Made by a program: the position numbers and the translations under genes. Below are positions 1 to 5,009 of a stretch of DNA of 5,537 nucleotides, piece after piece. The notes beneath the pieces were generated by a model that saw nothing but the letters and a program-made list of their open reading frames with translations, was not told the origin of the DNA and did not search any database. How positions within the stretch are numbered: the first letter of the stretch is position 1; the number at the start of each line of letters is the position of its first letter. This stretch comes from Candidatus Martarchaeota archaeon (GTDB taxonomy: Archaea > Micrarchaeota > Micrarchaeia > Norongarragalinales > UBA8480), in the NCBI GenBank assembly GCA_023474775.1, contig JAMCXP010000041.1, positions 1-5,537 of the forward strand, written 5' to 3'.

Positions 1-83
1 TAACTTGCTGCAACCGCGAGAATGGTTAGAAGCGCTGCTGTCAAAATATGAGTAGAACTTATTTTTTTATTGAGAAATTCCAT
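1..83 (-). CDS. Partial membrane-anchored or secreted protein (N-terminus only)
   Basis: A reading frame opens with ATG at 83 on the minus strand and runs off the left edge of the window, giving 27 complete residues. It starts MEFLNKKISS and then has a hydrophobic stretch (about residues 13-26, ILTAALLTILAVAA). This is the shape of a signal peptide or N-terminal membrane anchor: short charged N-region, then hydrophobic core. It lies 28 nt downstream of the stop of another anchored protein on the same strand, so the two may be co-transcribed. No Shine-Dalgarno sequence precedes the ATG, and an AT-only 12-bp palindrome (86-97) sits just upstream, so the start is uncertain. The product cannot be identified from this fragment. 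Confidence 0.5.
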   Translation of the reverse strand, partial: MEFLNKKISSTHILTAALLTILAVAAS

Positions 84-111
84 GTTATTTATAAATAGTT
101 ATTTTGCGTGT

Positions 112-585
112 TTAGTTTACCACATACCCTTTTGAATCAACTTCCACCAGCTGGTCGTCGCCAAGAAAAGAGTCATGACCAAACCCGTCGTCACCATAGC
201 TGGATTCAATTATATAAAGTTTGTATCCTGACGGCAGTATTATGGTTTTGCTTGAACTAGTTCCGTCAAGAGATATGGTTATGTTTTCAGAACCGTTTGA
301 AAAACTGGAAGAGGTTAGATTAAAGCCTGTTAAAGCGGTTTTTGCTTGCTGTGAGAGCGGAGTTGCTGATATTAAATAGGAATAAGAATAATAAGGCGAG
401 TCTGCAAACAGAATTTTGCTAGACTGAGTTGAAGCATACGTGTTGGTTGTTGAATTTTGAGCAGGAGGGGGGCTGCTGAGCGTTGGCGCCGAAACTGAGG
501 CGTTCGAACTTATTACAGCAACAAACCCTATGACTGATAATACCAGCACTGCCAAAACAGCGGCTATTAATATTTTTGGCTCCAT
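112..585 (-). CDS. Secreted/membrane-anchored Ser/Thr-rich protein, function unknown
   Basis: This 157-residue protein has an N-terminal hydrophobic segment (about residues 4-26) after a single Lys, typical of a signal anchor or uncleaved signal peptide. A low-complexity Ser/Pro/Thr/Asn linker follows (about 27-57, including PPP at 39-41). The rest (58-157) is a Tyr/Ser-rich, probably beta-strand domain, with an Asp/Gly-rich acidic patch near 131-145. There are five Asn-X-Ser/Thr sequons (N28, N44, N89, N97, N101), compatible with archaeal N-glycosylation outside the membrane. The start at 585 is well supported by a strong Shine-Dalgarno GGAGGTGG seven bases upstream. I do not recognise the family. 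The architecture suggests a small cell-surface or pilin-like protein, but no class III signal peptide motif is clear. The next gene on this strand also encodes an anchored protein. Confidence 0.8.
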   Translation of the reverse strand: MEPKILIAAVLAVLVLSVIGFVAVISSNASVSAPTLSSPPPAQNSTTNTYASTQSSKILFADSPYYSYSYLISATPLSQQAKTALTGFNLTSSSFSNGSENITISLDGTSSSKTIILPSGYKLYIIESSYGDDGFGHDSFLGDDQLVEVDSKGYVVN

Positions 586-592
586 TTTAATT

Positions 593-626
593 CCACCTCC
601 AATCTAATATTTCAACCTCCTCCTTT
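593..626 (-). promoter_or_regulatory. Tandem Shine-Dalgarno sequences ahead of the secreted protein gene
   Basis: On the minus strand GGAGGTGG (593-600) lies seven bases before the ATG at 585 and matches the archaeal 16S rRNA 3' end very well. A second strong purine motif, AGGAGGAGGTTGA (612-624), lies about 12 bases further upstream with no useful start codon: the TTG just after it meets a stop within three codons. The proximal site fixes the start. The distal one may be a standby site or chance. Confidence 0.65.
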
Positions 627-657
627 GGTTTAAACAAGTTTATTAACTTTTGTTTTT

Positions 658-1326
658 TTAACGTTTATAATTTTTGGATGAATTTTTGGATGAATAAAAA
701 CTACAAAAAACATTGAGTGGACAACCTTCGCATAATGGTTTTGTTTTGCAGTTTTCCTTTCCAAGCTCTACAAATTGAGCGTGGAAGTCCTTGTAAAGAA
801 TTGTGTTTTTTTCTATTTTGGATTGAATAAAACCTTGAAGTTCGCTGTAGTCCATTTTCAAGCCGTAAACCCTTTCAATTATTCTTCTAGTATAAGCATC
901 TATCACGAAGATTGGCTTTTCGGCAGCGTAGAGTATTATAGAGTCGGCAGTTTCTTTTCCAACGCCGTTTAGTTTCAGAAGCTCTTCTCTTAGTTCTTCA
1001 GTGTTTTTGTTGAAGAAATTGTCAAGCGTTTGATAGTTTTCATAGACGTAGTTCATGAAAGTTTTAAGTCTTTTGGCTTTCTGCCTGTAGAACCCGCTTG
1101 GCCTTACGAGTTTTTCAAGTTTTTTAAGGTTTAGTTTAGCTAGTTTTTCAACGCTTATCACATTGGCTTTTTTAAGATTTTGAATCGCCTTTTCGACGTT
1201 TTTCCACGATGCCTGCTGGGTTAGAATCGCACCCACTATAATCTCTTCTCTTGAGCCTGCCGGCCACCAGTTCAAAAATCCGAACCTAGCATTTAATATT
1301 TTATAAAAATCAATCAGCTCAAGCAT
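658..1326 (-). CDS. Endonuclease III-related DNA glycosylase (COG2231/MagIII-like)
   Basis: This 222-residue protein belongs to the helix-hairpin-helix GPD base-excision-repair superfamily, which flips out and removes damaged bases. The N-terminus has the WWP element (W20-W21-P22) and ILTQQASWKNVEKAI (34-48), typical of COG2231 proteins rather than classical Nth. The hairpin is LNGVGKETADSI (119-130), and the catalytic Asp is D143 in VIDAYTRRI. Four cysteines for a [4Fe-4S] cluster follow (C193, C199, C202, C208), spaced x5-x2-x5 instead of the x6-x2-x5 of E. coli Nth. The Lys used by bifunctional Nth for strand cleavage (GRKTA) is Glu here (GKETA, E125). The enzyme is therefore probably a monofunctional glycosylase acting on alkylated bases, as known for H. 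pylori MagIII; the substrate is inferred. No Shine-Dalgarno precedes the ATG, so a leaderless transcript from the divergent region is likely. The C-terminus carries a duplicated SSKN from a 12-bp DNA repeat. Confidence 0.9.
   Translation of the reverse strand: MLELIDFYKILNARFGFLNWWPAGSREEIIVGAILTQQASWKNVEKAIQNLKKANVISVEKLAKLNLKKLEKLVRPSGFYRQKAKRLKTFMNYVYENYQTLDNFFNKNTEELREELLKLNGVGKETADSIILYAAEKPIFVIDAYTRRIIERVYGLKMDYSELQGFIQSKIEKNTILYKDFHAQFVELGKENCKTKPLCEGCPLNVFCSFYSSKNSSKNYKR
671..694. repeat. Perfect 12-bp tandem duplication inside the glycosylase C-terminus
   Basis: The unit TTTTTGGATGAA occurs twice in a row (671-682 and 683-694). On the minus strand it is in frame and encodes SSKN-SSKN just before the last three residues (YKR) of the DNA glycosylase, beyond the iron-sulfur cysteines. 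It looks like a recent slippage duplication that the flexible tail tolerates. Confidence 0.85.
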
Positions 1327-1341
1327 GATTATTTTAAAGGA

Positions 1342-1360
1342 GAGAAAGAATTAAAATAAA
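1342..1360 (+). promoter_or_regulatory. Probable divergent TATA promoter for PIN gene (and glycosylase)
   Basis: The 53-base gap between the divergent starts at 1326 and 1380 contains TTAAAATAAA (1351-1360), preceded on the plus strand by a purine-rich GAGAAAGAA that could act as a BRE. The TATA-like box is centred about 25 bases before the GTG of the PIN gene, the distance expected for a leaderless archaeal transcript. Read on the minus strand it is TTTATTTTAA, about 29 bases from the glycosylase ATG, so the same element could serve both. Neither gene has a convincing Shine-Dalgarno, which fits leaderless initiation. Confidence 0.45.
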
Positions 1361-1379
1361 TCGCAGGTAAAAATTACTC

Positions 1380-1751
1380 GTGGAGATTTTAATCGATTCA
1401 AGCGTTTTGATAGCAGGCCCTCAGTATAGAATCGACGTTTTAAGACAATTGAGAGATTTGATTGAAGGAAATAAAGAGTTTGCAACACTTTCAACGGTTA
1501 AGAAAGAATTGGAAAAACTTGTAAAAAAAGACAGCGTCAGGGGTTTGAATGCCAAAATGGCTTTGAAAACAGTTAAGGAATTAAAAATAATTGAAGTGAA
1601 AGAAGGCAATGTTGACAATTCGATTGTTGACTACGCTGAAAAAAACAAGTGCGTGGTTTGCACCGATGACAGGGAGTTGAAGACGAGGTTAAGAAAAGCC
1701 GGCGTTAAAACTATAATCATAAAGGGAAAAAGAAAGCTTGACTTCGCGTAG
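1380..1751 (+). CDS. PIN-domain ribonuclease, COG1412 (Fcf1/Utp24-like)
   Basis: This 123-residue single PIN domain is expected to be a Mg2+/Mn2+-dependent endoribonuclease. Visible acidic active-site residues are D6 in LIDSSVL, E43 in VKKELEKL, D79 in the NVDNSIVDYA segment, and D96/D97 in CTDDRELKTRL, followed by the terminal beta strand (VKTIIIKGK) seen in Fcf1-like archaeal proteins. The first motif reads DSS instead of the common DTN. Its position directly before rpo7-spt4-S24e-S27ae matches the conserved archaeal location of the COG1412 gene, where it often follows aIF2-gamma (absent here). That supports a ribosome or rRNA-processing role over a VapC toxin; no antitoxin gene is next to it. 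The GTG start puts the first strand right at the N-terminus, as expected for PIN proteins. It has a TATA box about 25 bases upstream and no clear Shine-Dalgarno. Confidence 0.85.
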   Translation: MEILIDSSVLIAGPQYRIDVLRQLRDLIEGNKEFATLSTVKKELEKLVKKDSVRGLNAKMALKTVKELKIIEVKEGNVDNSIVDYAEKNKCVVCTDDRELKTRLRKAGVKTIIIKGKRKLDFA

Positions 1752-1822
1752 AAAATAAGGCGAAAGTGTTAAAAAACATTAGAATGATAAAACAGCTCAT
1801 AAGCGTTTAGGTGGATTAAGAA

Positions 1823-2350
1823 ATGTTTGAGCTTGTAACTTTTAAGGATGTAGTGAAGATATCCCCAAAGTTGTTTAATGAGAAGATTTCAAAAGCGGCC
1901 AGAACCGCACTAAGGGAAGAGTATGAAGGGACGATTTCTAAGAATTATGGAGTTATTCTTTCCATTCAAAAGGTTAAGGTTGAGTCAAAAGGCAAAATTT
2001 TTCTAGGGGACGGCTCGGTTTACTGCGACGCAGAGTTTGAAGCGTTGATTTTCAATCCAGTGGTTAACGAAATTGTGGAAGGAAGAGTGACAGAGATTTT
2101 GAATTTCGGCGCTTTTACCAGGCTTGGGCCTGTTGATGCGCTTATTCATGTTTCGCAGATAGCCAATGATTTTCTAACTTTTGACAAGAGAACTGGAATG
2201 CTTGTGGCCAAGAATTCAAAGAAAACTTTGAGAAAAGGAGAGCTTATACGAGCTAGAATTGCAACCATAAGTTGGAAGGACACGGTCATCAATAGCAAGA
2301 TAGCGTTGACAATGAGACCGCCTGGAATGGGAAATAAAAAGGATGAGTGA
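1823..2350 (+). CDS. rpo7: DNA-directed RNA polymerase subunit Rpo7 (RpoE1)
   Basis: This 175-residue protein is the archaeal homologue of eukaryotic Rpb7. With Rpo4 it forms the stalk of RNA polymerase, which binds nascent RNA and assists open-complex formation, elongation and termination. The N-terminal tip domain (about 1-80) ends in the family signature GDGSVYCDAEFEALIF (62-77). The S1 OB-fold (about 82-165) contains EGRVTEILNFGAFTRLGPVD, then LIHVSQI, and ends with the typical SKIALTMRPPGMG. Length is slightly below the usual 180-190 residues, mainly through a shorter C-terminus. The ATG is set by GGTGG at 1810-1814, eight bases upstream. It lies 71 bases after the PIN gene and is immediately followed by spt4, as in most archaea. 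Confidence 0.96.
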   Translation: MFELVTFKDVVKISPKLFNEKISKAARTALREEYEGTISKNYGVILSIQKVKVESKGKIFLGDGSVYCDAEFEALIFNPVVNEIVEGRVTEILNFGAFTRLGPVDALIHVSQIANDFLTFDKRTGMLVAKNSKKTLRKGELIRARIATISWKDTVINSKIALTMRPPGMGNKKDE

Positions 2351-2352
2351 AA

Positions 2353-2547
2353 ATGGAGAAAGCTTGTTTGAATTGCAGGTATATAACAAATCAGGACAAG
2401 TGTCCGGCGTGCGGCTCTGACAAGCTCACAAAGCAGTGGGAGGGGTATATTATAATCATGGATTTGAACGGAGAAGTTGGAAAGTTTATAGAGGCTAAAA
2501 CAACAGGCAGGTACGCTTTGAAGATTAAAAAGGGTGCGGAGCAATGA
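2353..2547 (+). CDS. spt4: Transcription elongation factor Spt4 (RpoE2)
   Basis: This 64-residue zinc protein is the archaeal Spt4, partner of the Spt5/NusG KOW-NGN protein that bridges the polymerase clamp and promotes processive elongation. Zinc ligands are C5, C8, C17 and C20 (CLNC and CPAC). The family core follows, with CGSDKLTKQWEGYIIIMD, and a C-terminal GRYALKI close to the usual GKYAIRV. ATG 2353 was chosen because it gives MEKACLNC, matching other archaeal Spt4 proteins (MSEKAC). An in-frame GTG at 2347, overlapping the end of rpo7, would add two residues and cannot be excluded. It is two bases downstream of the rpo7 stop and overlaps S24e by four bases (ATGA), so translational coupling is likely. 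Confidence 0.95.
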   Translation: MEKACLNCRYITNQDKCPACGSDKLTKQWEGYIIIMDLNGEVGKFIEAKTTGRYALKIKKGAEQ

Positions 2548-2840
2548 AAATTGAAATTATCGGAAAGAAGGAAAACAAGCTTTTGAAAAGGGTTGAAGTG
2601 AAAGCCAAGATCAGTGAATACGCTGCAACACCTAAAAGAAAAGAGGTTTTGGAAGAATTGTCAAAGAAGCTGGGAGTGAAGGCTGAAAATATTGCTATCA
2701 AAAGGATAGGTCAGGAATTCGGGAAAACCGAATCAATAGTAAACGCCAATGCTTACGACTCTGCCGAGGAGTTGAAGAGAACAGAAACGCATGTTAAAGT
2801 GATTGAAAGTGAAGGAGAAAAAAAAGAAACTAAAGTATGA
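2544..2840 (+). CDS. rps24e: 30S ribosomal protein S24e
   Basis: This 98-residue protein is the archaeal/eukaryotic-type small-subunit protein S24e, absent from bacteria. The conserved pattern is visible: an N-terminal strand with KKENKLLKRVEV, then ATPKRKEVLEELSKKLGV (28-45), then IAIKRIGQEFGKTESIVNANAYDS (50-73). The extended C-terminal tail is rich in Glu and Lys. Start and stop overlap spt4 through ATGA, with GGGTG (2532-2536) as the Shine-Dalgarno seven bases upstream inside the spt4 coding sequence. The last 32 bases also encode the basic N-terminal tail of S27ae in another frame. Confidence 0.96.
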   Translation: MKIEIIGKKENKLLKRVEVKAKISEYAATPKRKEVLEELSKKLGVKAENIAIKRIGQEFGKTESIVNANAYDSAEELKRTETHVKVIESEGEKKETKV

Positions 2841-2940
2841 AAAAAGAAAGTTCTGCCCAAAATGCGGGCAAGGAGTTAGGCTTGCCGAGCATTCGAACAG
2901 GAGAACTTGCGGCAAGTGCGGATACACTGAAATGAAGTAA
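2809..2940 (+). CDS. rps27ae: 30S ribosomal protein S27ae (short, overlaps S24e)
   Basis: This 43-residue protein is the zinc-ribbon ribosomal protein S27ae. It has CPKCG (C16, C19), then GVRLAEHSNRRTCGKCGYTE with C34 and C37, which is the family signature almost in full. In eukaryotes it is made as a ubiquitin fusion; archaeal versions stand alone and usually have about 50-60 residues. This one is short because the strand that usually precedes the first cysteines is reduced to KLKYEKRK. The best start is GTG 2809, giving a Lys-rich N-tail; TTG 2803 is also in frame, and a stop lies just upstream at 2800. Neither has a good Shine-Dalgarno. An ATG at 2837 overlaps the S24e stop as ATGA but is in the wrong frame. 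Identity is certain; the exact start is not. Confidence 0.88.
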   Translation: MKEKKKKLKYEKRKFCPKCGQGVRLAEHSNRRTCGKCGYTEMK

Positions 2941-2954
2941 GCTGCTTTTCAGCT
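2940..2954 (+). other. Small hairpin at the S27ae stop codon
   Basis: AGCTG (2940-2944) and CAGCT (2950-2954) can pair with a five-base loop CTTTT, starting at the last base of the S27ae stop codon. Five base pairs are weak, and no T-run follows. It might mark a 3' processing or pausing point before the CPBP gene, but it may be chance. Confidence 0.25.
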
Positions 2955-3004
2955 ATAGGTTAAACCGATCTTCATTTTAATTGTAAAAGAGATAAAGGGT
3001 TAAA

Positions 3005-3009
3005 GGTGG
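3005..3009 (+). promoter_or_regulatory. Shine-Dalgarno GGTGG fixing the CPBP gene start
   Basis: GGTGG ends four bases before ATG 3014 and only one base before TTG 3011. It therefore favours the ATG, giving MNALLFLL. Confidence 0.6.
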
Positions 3010-3013
3010 TTTG

Positions 3014-3943
3014 ATGAACGCGCTTCTTTTTCTTTTATTCATTATAGTTGGTTATTTGCTTTTGTTGAAAGTAAGGCTTAAAAAACCAACGATCAGACAA
3101 TTTTTAATCAGCCTTGCAGCCGCTGGCGTTGTTTTGTTTGTTTCCAGCGTCTTTTCTTTTTCCAATCTTGACTTTTCAGGAAGACTAATTCCTTTTTTTC
3201 TTGTGTTGGTTATAAGCGAGGAAATTATTTTCAGAGGCGTTCTTGATGATTTAATCGGCTTGTGGCAGATTCCATTGTATGCTTTGGTGATGCCTTTTGT
3301 TTACTCCACGCCTTTTTTCTTGACTTTTCTGGCCTTGCTTGTAGAAGGGGGCGTGGCCACCATCATCAAGAGAAGAATTAACTTAAGTTCAGCTATTGTA
3401 TACAGGATTGCACTTCTTTTCTTTTTCGTGGTTGTTCAATTATCCAATTTTTTTGTTCAGGAGAGTTTCATTCTTGTTTTGGCTCTGCTTCTCGGGTGGA
3501 AGGGCAGCAAAACACTTCAGAATTTAAGCTTCAATGGTTTTAAAAAAAAACATTTGATTGAAGGAGCTTTTGTTTTTCTTGTCTTGTTTTCTCTTCTCAT
3601 TGCAATGGCTTTTGTTCTTTATAATTTTAACCTGCTTGACACTCAGAACGTGGCTAATATAATTGAAAAACAGAATGGTTTTGATCTTTTCATGGCGGTG
3701 ACTTTGGGGCCCGTGGCAGAGGAGCTTTTTTTCAGGGGTTTTCTTCAAAAGAGAATAGGCGTTTTTCTAACAAGTGTTGTTTTTGCCTTGCTTCACACTG
3801 GTTATGGTTCTATTGCTGAGGTCTTGGGGGCTTTTATTGCAAGCATGGTTTTTGGATGGTGGGTTAAGAAGCATGACGATGTTGCTCCTACGATTATAGC
3901 ACATGCTTTTTATAATATGCTGTCGATTCTTTCAATTATTTAG
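3014..3943 (+). CDS. CPBP-family intramembrane metalloprotease-like protein, duplicated domain
   Basis: This 309-residue, very hydrophobic protein has roughly eight or nine membrane segments. The C-terminal half is a canonical CPBP (CAAX protease and bacteriocin-processing, Rce1-related) domain: EELFFRG (E236, E237, R241), FALLH (H261) and HAFYNML (H297, N301). These are the Glu/His/Asn residues expected for glutamate-type intramembrane proteolysis. The N-terminal half has a second motif, EEIIFRG (E69, E70, R74). Aligned without gaps (offset 167), however, the later His and Asn positions are Pro94, Tyr130 and Leu134, so this copy looks inactive. Substrate is unknown; archaeal CPBP proteins are poorly characterised. 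The gene sits 73 bases after S27ae and 18 bases before kae1 on the same strand, so it is probably co-transcribed with translation genes. It is not a usual member of this cluster. TTG 3011 is an alternative start. Confidence 0.88.
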   Translation: MNALLFLLFIIVGYLLLLKVRLKKPTIRQFLISLAAAGVVLFVSSVFSFSNLDFSGRLIPFFLVLVISEEIIFRGVLDDLIGLWQIPLYALVMPFVYSTPFFLTFLALLVEGGVATIIKRRINLSSAIVYRIALLFFFVVVQLSNFFVQESFILVLALLLGWKGSKTLQNLSFNGFKKKHLIEGAFVFLVLFSLLIAMAFVLYNFNLLDTQNVANIIEKQNGFDLFMAVTLGPVAEELFFRGFLQKRIGVFLTSVVFALLHTGYGSIAEVLGAFIASMVFGWWVKKHDDVAPTIIAHAFYNMLSILSII

Positions 3944-3949
3944 TGAGTT

Positions 3950-3953
3950 GGTG
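3950..3953 (+). promoter_or_regulatory. Shine-Dalgarno GGTG fixing the kae1 start
   Basis: GGTG ends eight bases before ATG 3962 but only two before the in-frame TTG 3956. This favours the ATG, which also matches the usual archaeal Kae1 N-terminus (MI-x-GIE-type). Confidence 0.6.
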
Positions 3954-3961
3954 TTTTGAAA

Positions 3962-4933
3962 ATGATTTGTGTTGGAGTGGAGAGCACTGCTCACACGCTT
4001 GGCTTGGGAGTGGTCGAGAGTAAAAAAAGAAAAATCAGCGTTTTGCTGAACAAAACTTGGAAATATCCTTCAATTTCAGAAGGTTATATTCCATTCAAGC
4101 TTGCCGAGCATCACTCTGAAAACGCTGCGGTGATGGCTGGAGAGTTGAAAAAAACAGGCGTTAAACCTGACTTGATTTCTTATTCTCAAGGACCAGGCAT
4201 TGGACATTCTTTGCATGTTGGTTTTGTTATTGCAAGAACTCTTTCTTATTATTACGGAGTTCCGCTTGTGCCGGTTAACCATGCAGTGGCTCATATTGAA
4301 ATCGGAAAGTCAGAGTGTAAAACCAAAAACCCTCTTATTGTATATGTTTCAGGCGGCAACACCCAAATTATAGTTCAAAATGAAAAGTATGAAGTGGTTG
4401 GAGAGACGATGGACATGGGTTTGGGCAACATGCTTGATCAGCTGGGCAGGAAGCTTGAATTAACACCTCCTGACGCAGTCGGAGTTTTAAAAGAAGCTGA
4501 GAAAAGCAAAAAATTCATTCCTCTTCCTTACACTGTTAAGGGAATGAACTTCAGTTTTACCGGCCTTCTAACCGCTGCCTTGAAGTCAAAGGAAAGGGAA
4601 AAAATCTGCTTTTCAGCACAGGAAACCGCCTTTAGCATGCTTGTTGAAGCCTGTGAAAGAGCGTTGTGCCATTACCATGCAAAGGAAGTACTTTTAGTGG
4701 GAGGCAACGCCAGAAACAAAAGGCTTAGAGAAATGCTTGAAATAATGAGCTCTTCCCACAAGGCTAGATTTTGCGCTCCTTCTGACGATTACTGCGGAGA
4801 TAACGCGGCTATGATAGCAGTGACAGGAATAATCGCCTGGAATGGAAAAAAAATTAAAAATATCAAGCCAAGGCAGAGAATGAGAGTTGATGAGGGTTTT
4901 GTCAATAAAAATAGGTATATTCTAGTAAAATAA
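3962..4933 (+). CDS. kae1: KEOPS complex tRNA threonylcarbamoyltransferase subunit Kae1
   Basis: This 323-residue Kae1/TsaD/Qri7 family protein is an ASKHA-fold enzyme. It transfers threonylcarbamoyl from TC-AMP to A37 of ANN-decoding tRNAs, working in archaea with Bud32, Cgi121 and Pcc1. Visible signatures are GVESTAHTLGLGVV (N-terminus), SQGPGIG (75-81), the metal-binding His pair in NHAVAHIEIG (H107, H111), YVSGGNTQ (128-135), the nucleotide-site Asp in NMLDQLGR (D159), VKGMNFSFTGLLTAALK (192-208), VGGNARNKRL (246-255) and the last metal ligand in CGDNAAMI (D280). The length is that of a stand-alone Kae1; the Bud32 kinase is not fused. The loop normally reading PHPGGP is TPPDAVG here (168-174), so the nucleotide-contacting glycines are missing. 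GPGIGHSLHVG replaces the more usual GPGLGPxLRVG. Eighteen bases separate it from the CPBP gene, and no promoter is seen between them. Confidence 0.95.
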   Translation: MICVGVESTAHTLGLGVVESKKRKISVLLNKTWKYPSISEGYIPFKLAEHHSENAAVMAGELKKTGVKPDLISYSQGPGIGHSLHVGFVIARTLSYYYGVPLVPVNHAVAHIEIGKSECKTKNPLIVYVSGGNTQIIVQNEKYEVVGETMDMGLGNMLDQLGRKLELTPPDAVGVLKEAEKSKKFIPLPYTVKGMNFSFTGLLTAALKSKEREKICFSAQETAFSMLVEACERALCHYHAKEVLLVGGNARNKRLREMLEIMSSSHKARFCAPSDDYCGDNAAMIAVTGIIAWNGKKIKNIKPRQRMRVDEGFVNKNRYILVK

Positions 4934-4974
4934 TTAACCGACAAGTGGTTATTTAAGCCCAAACAATGCAAACG

Positions 4975-4979
4975 TTTTT
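4975..4979 (+). terminator. Possible oligo-T terminator after kae1
   Basis: A short T-run (TTTTT) lies about 40 bases after the kae1 stop, just before the padR promoter region. Archaeal termination often uses oligo-T tracts without a hairpin. The run is short, and a weak upstream stem (TAACC 4935-4939 with GGTTA 4947-4951) is too far away to be a bacterial-type terminator, so this is tentative. Confidence 0.3.
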
Positions 4980-4993
4980 AAATGTTTAATGTA

Positions 4994-5003
4994 TTAATAT
5001 AAA
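4994..5003 (+). promoter_or_regulatory. TATA box of the padR gene
   Basis: TTAATATAAA fits an archaeal TATA element. A transcription start about 25 bases downstream would fall near 5022-5028, leaving a short leader that includes the purine-rich GGGGGA (5041-5046) five bases before the ATG at 5052. A second AT-rich candidate, TTTTTAAATG (4975-4984), is less well placed. Confidence 0.5.
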
Positions 5004-5009
5004 TTTGTT

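Noticed and set aside
775..972. Plus-strand open frame of 65 codons inside the DNA glycosylase gene
   Set aside because: It lies antisense to a clearly conserved glycosylase, and its translation shows no recognisable motif.
1380..1751. PIN protein as a VapC toxin of a toxin-antitoxin pair
   Set aside because: No small antitoxin gene is adjacent, and the sequence and its place before rpo7 fit the COG1412 housekeeping PIN family.
2146..2544. Minus-strand open frame of 132 codons opposite rpo7 and spt4
   Set aside because: It covers two unmistakable conserved genes on the other strand and has no start signals. It is a shadow of their codon composition.
2837..2938. Short frame from ATG 2837 overlapping the S24e stop (MKKESSAQNAGKELG...)
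   Set aside because: It is out of frame with the conserved S27ae zinc ribbon and resembles nothing. It matters only as a possible frameshift entry point, discussed as a finding.
4935..4951. TAACC/GGTTA inverted repeat after kae1 as an intrinsic terminator
   Set aside because: The stem is only five base pairs and is not followed directly by a T-run. It is too weak to call.
4970..4977. Palindrome AAACGTTT upstream of padR as a second operator
   Set aside because: Eight bases of AT-rich palindrome are expected often by chance, and it does not resemble the 20-bp site.
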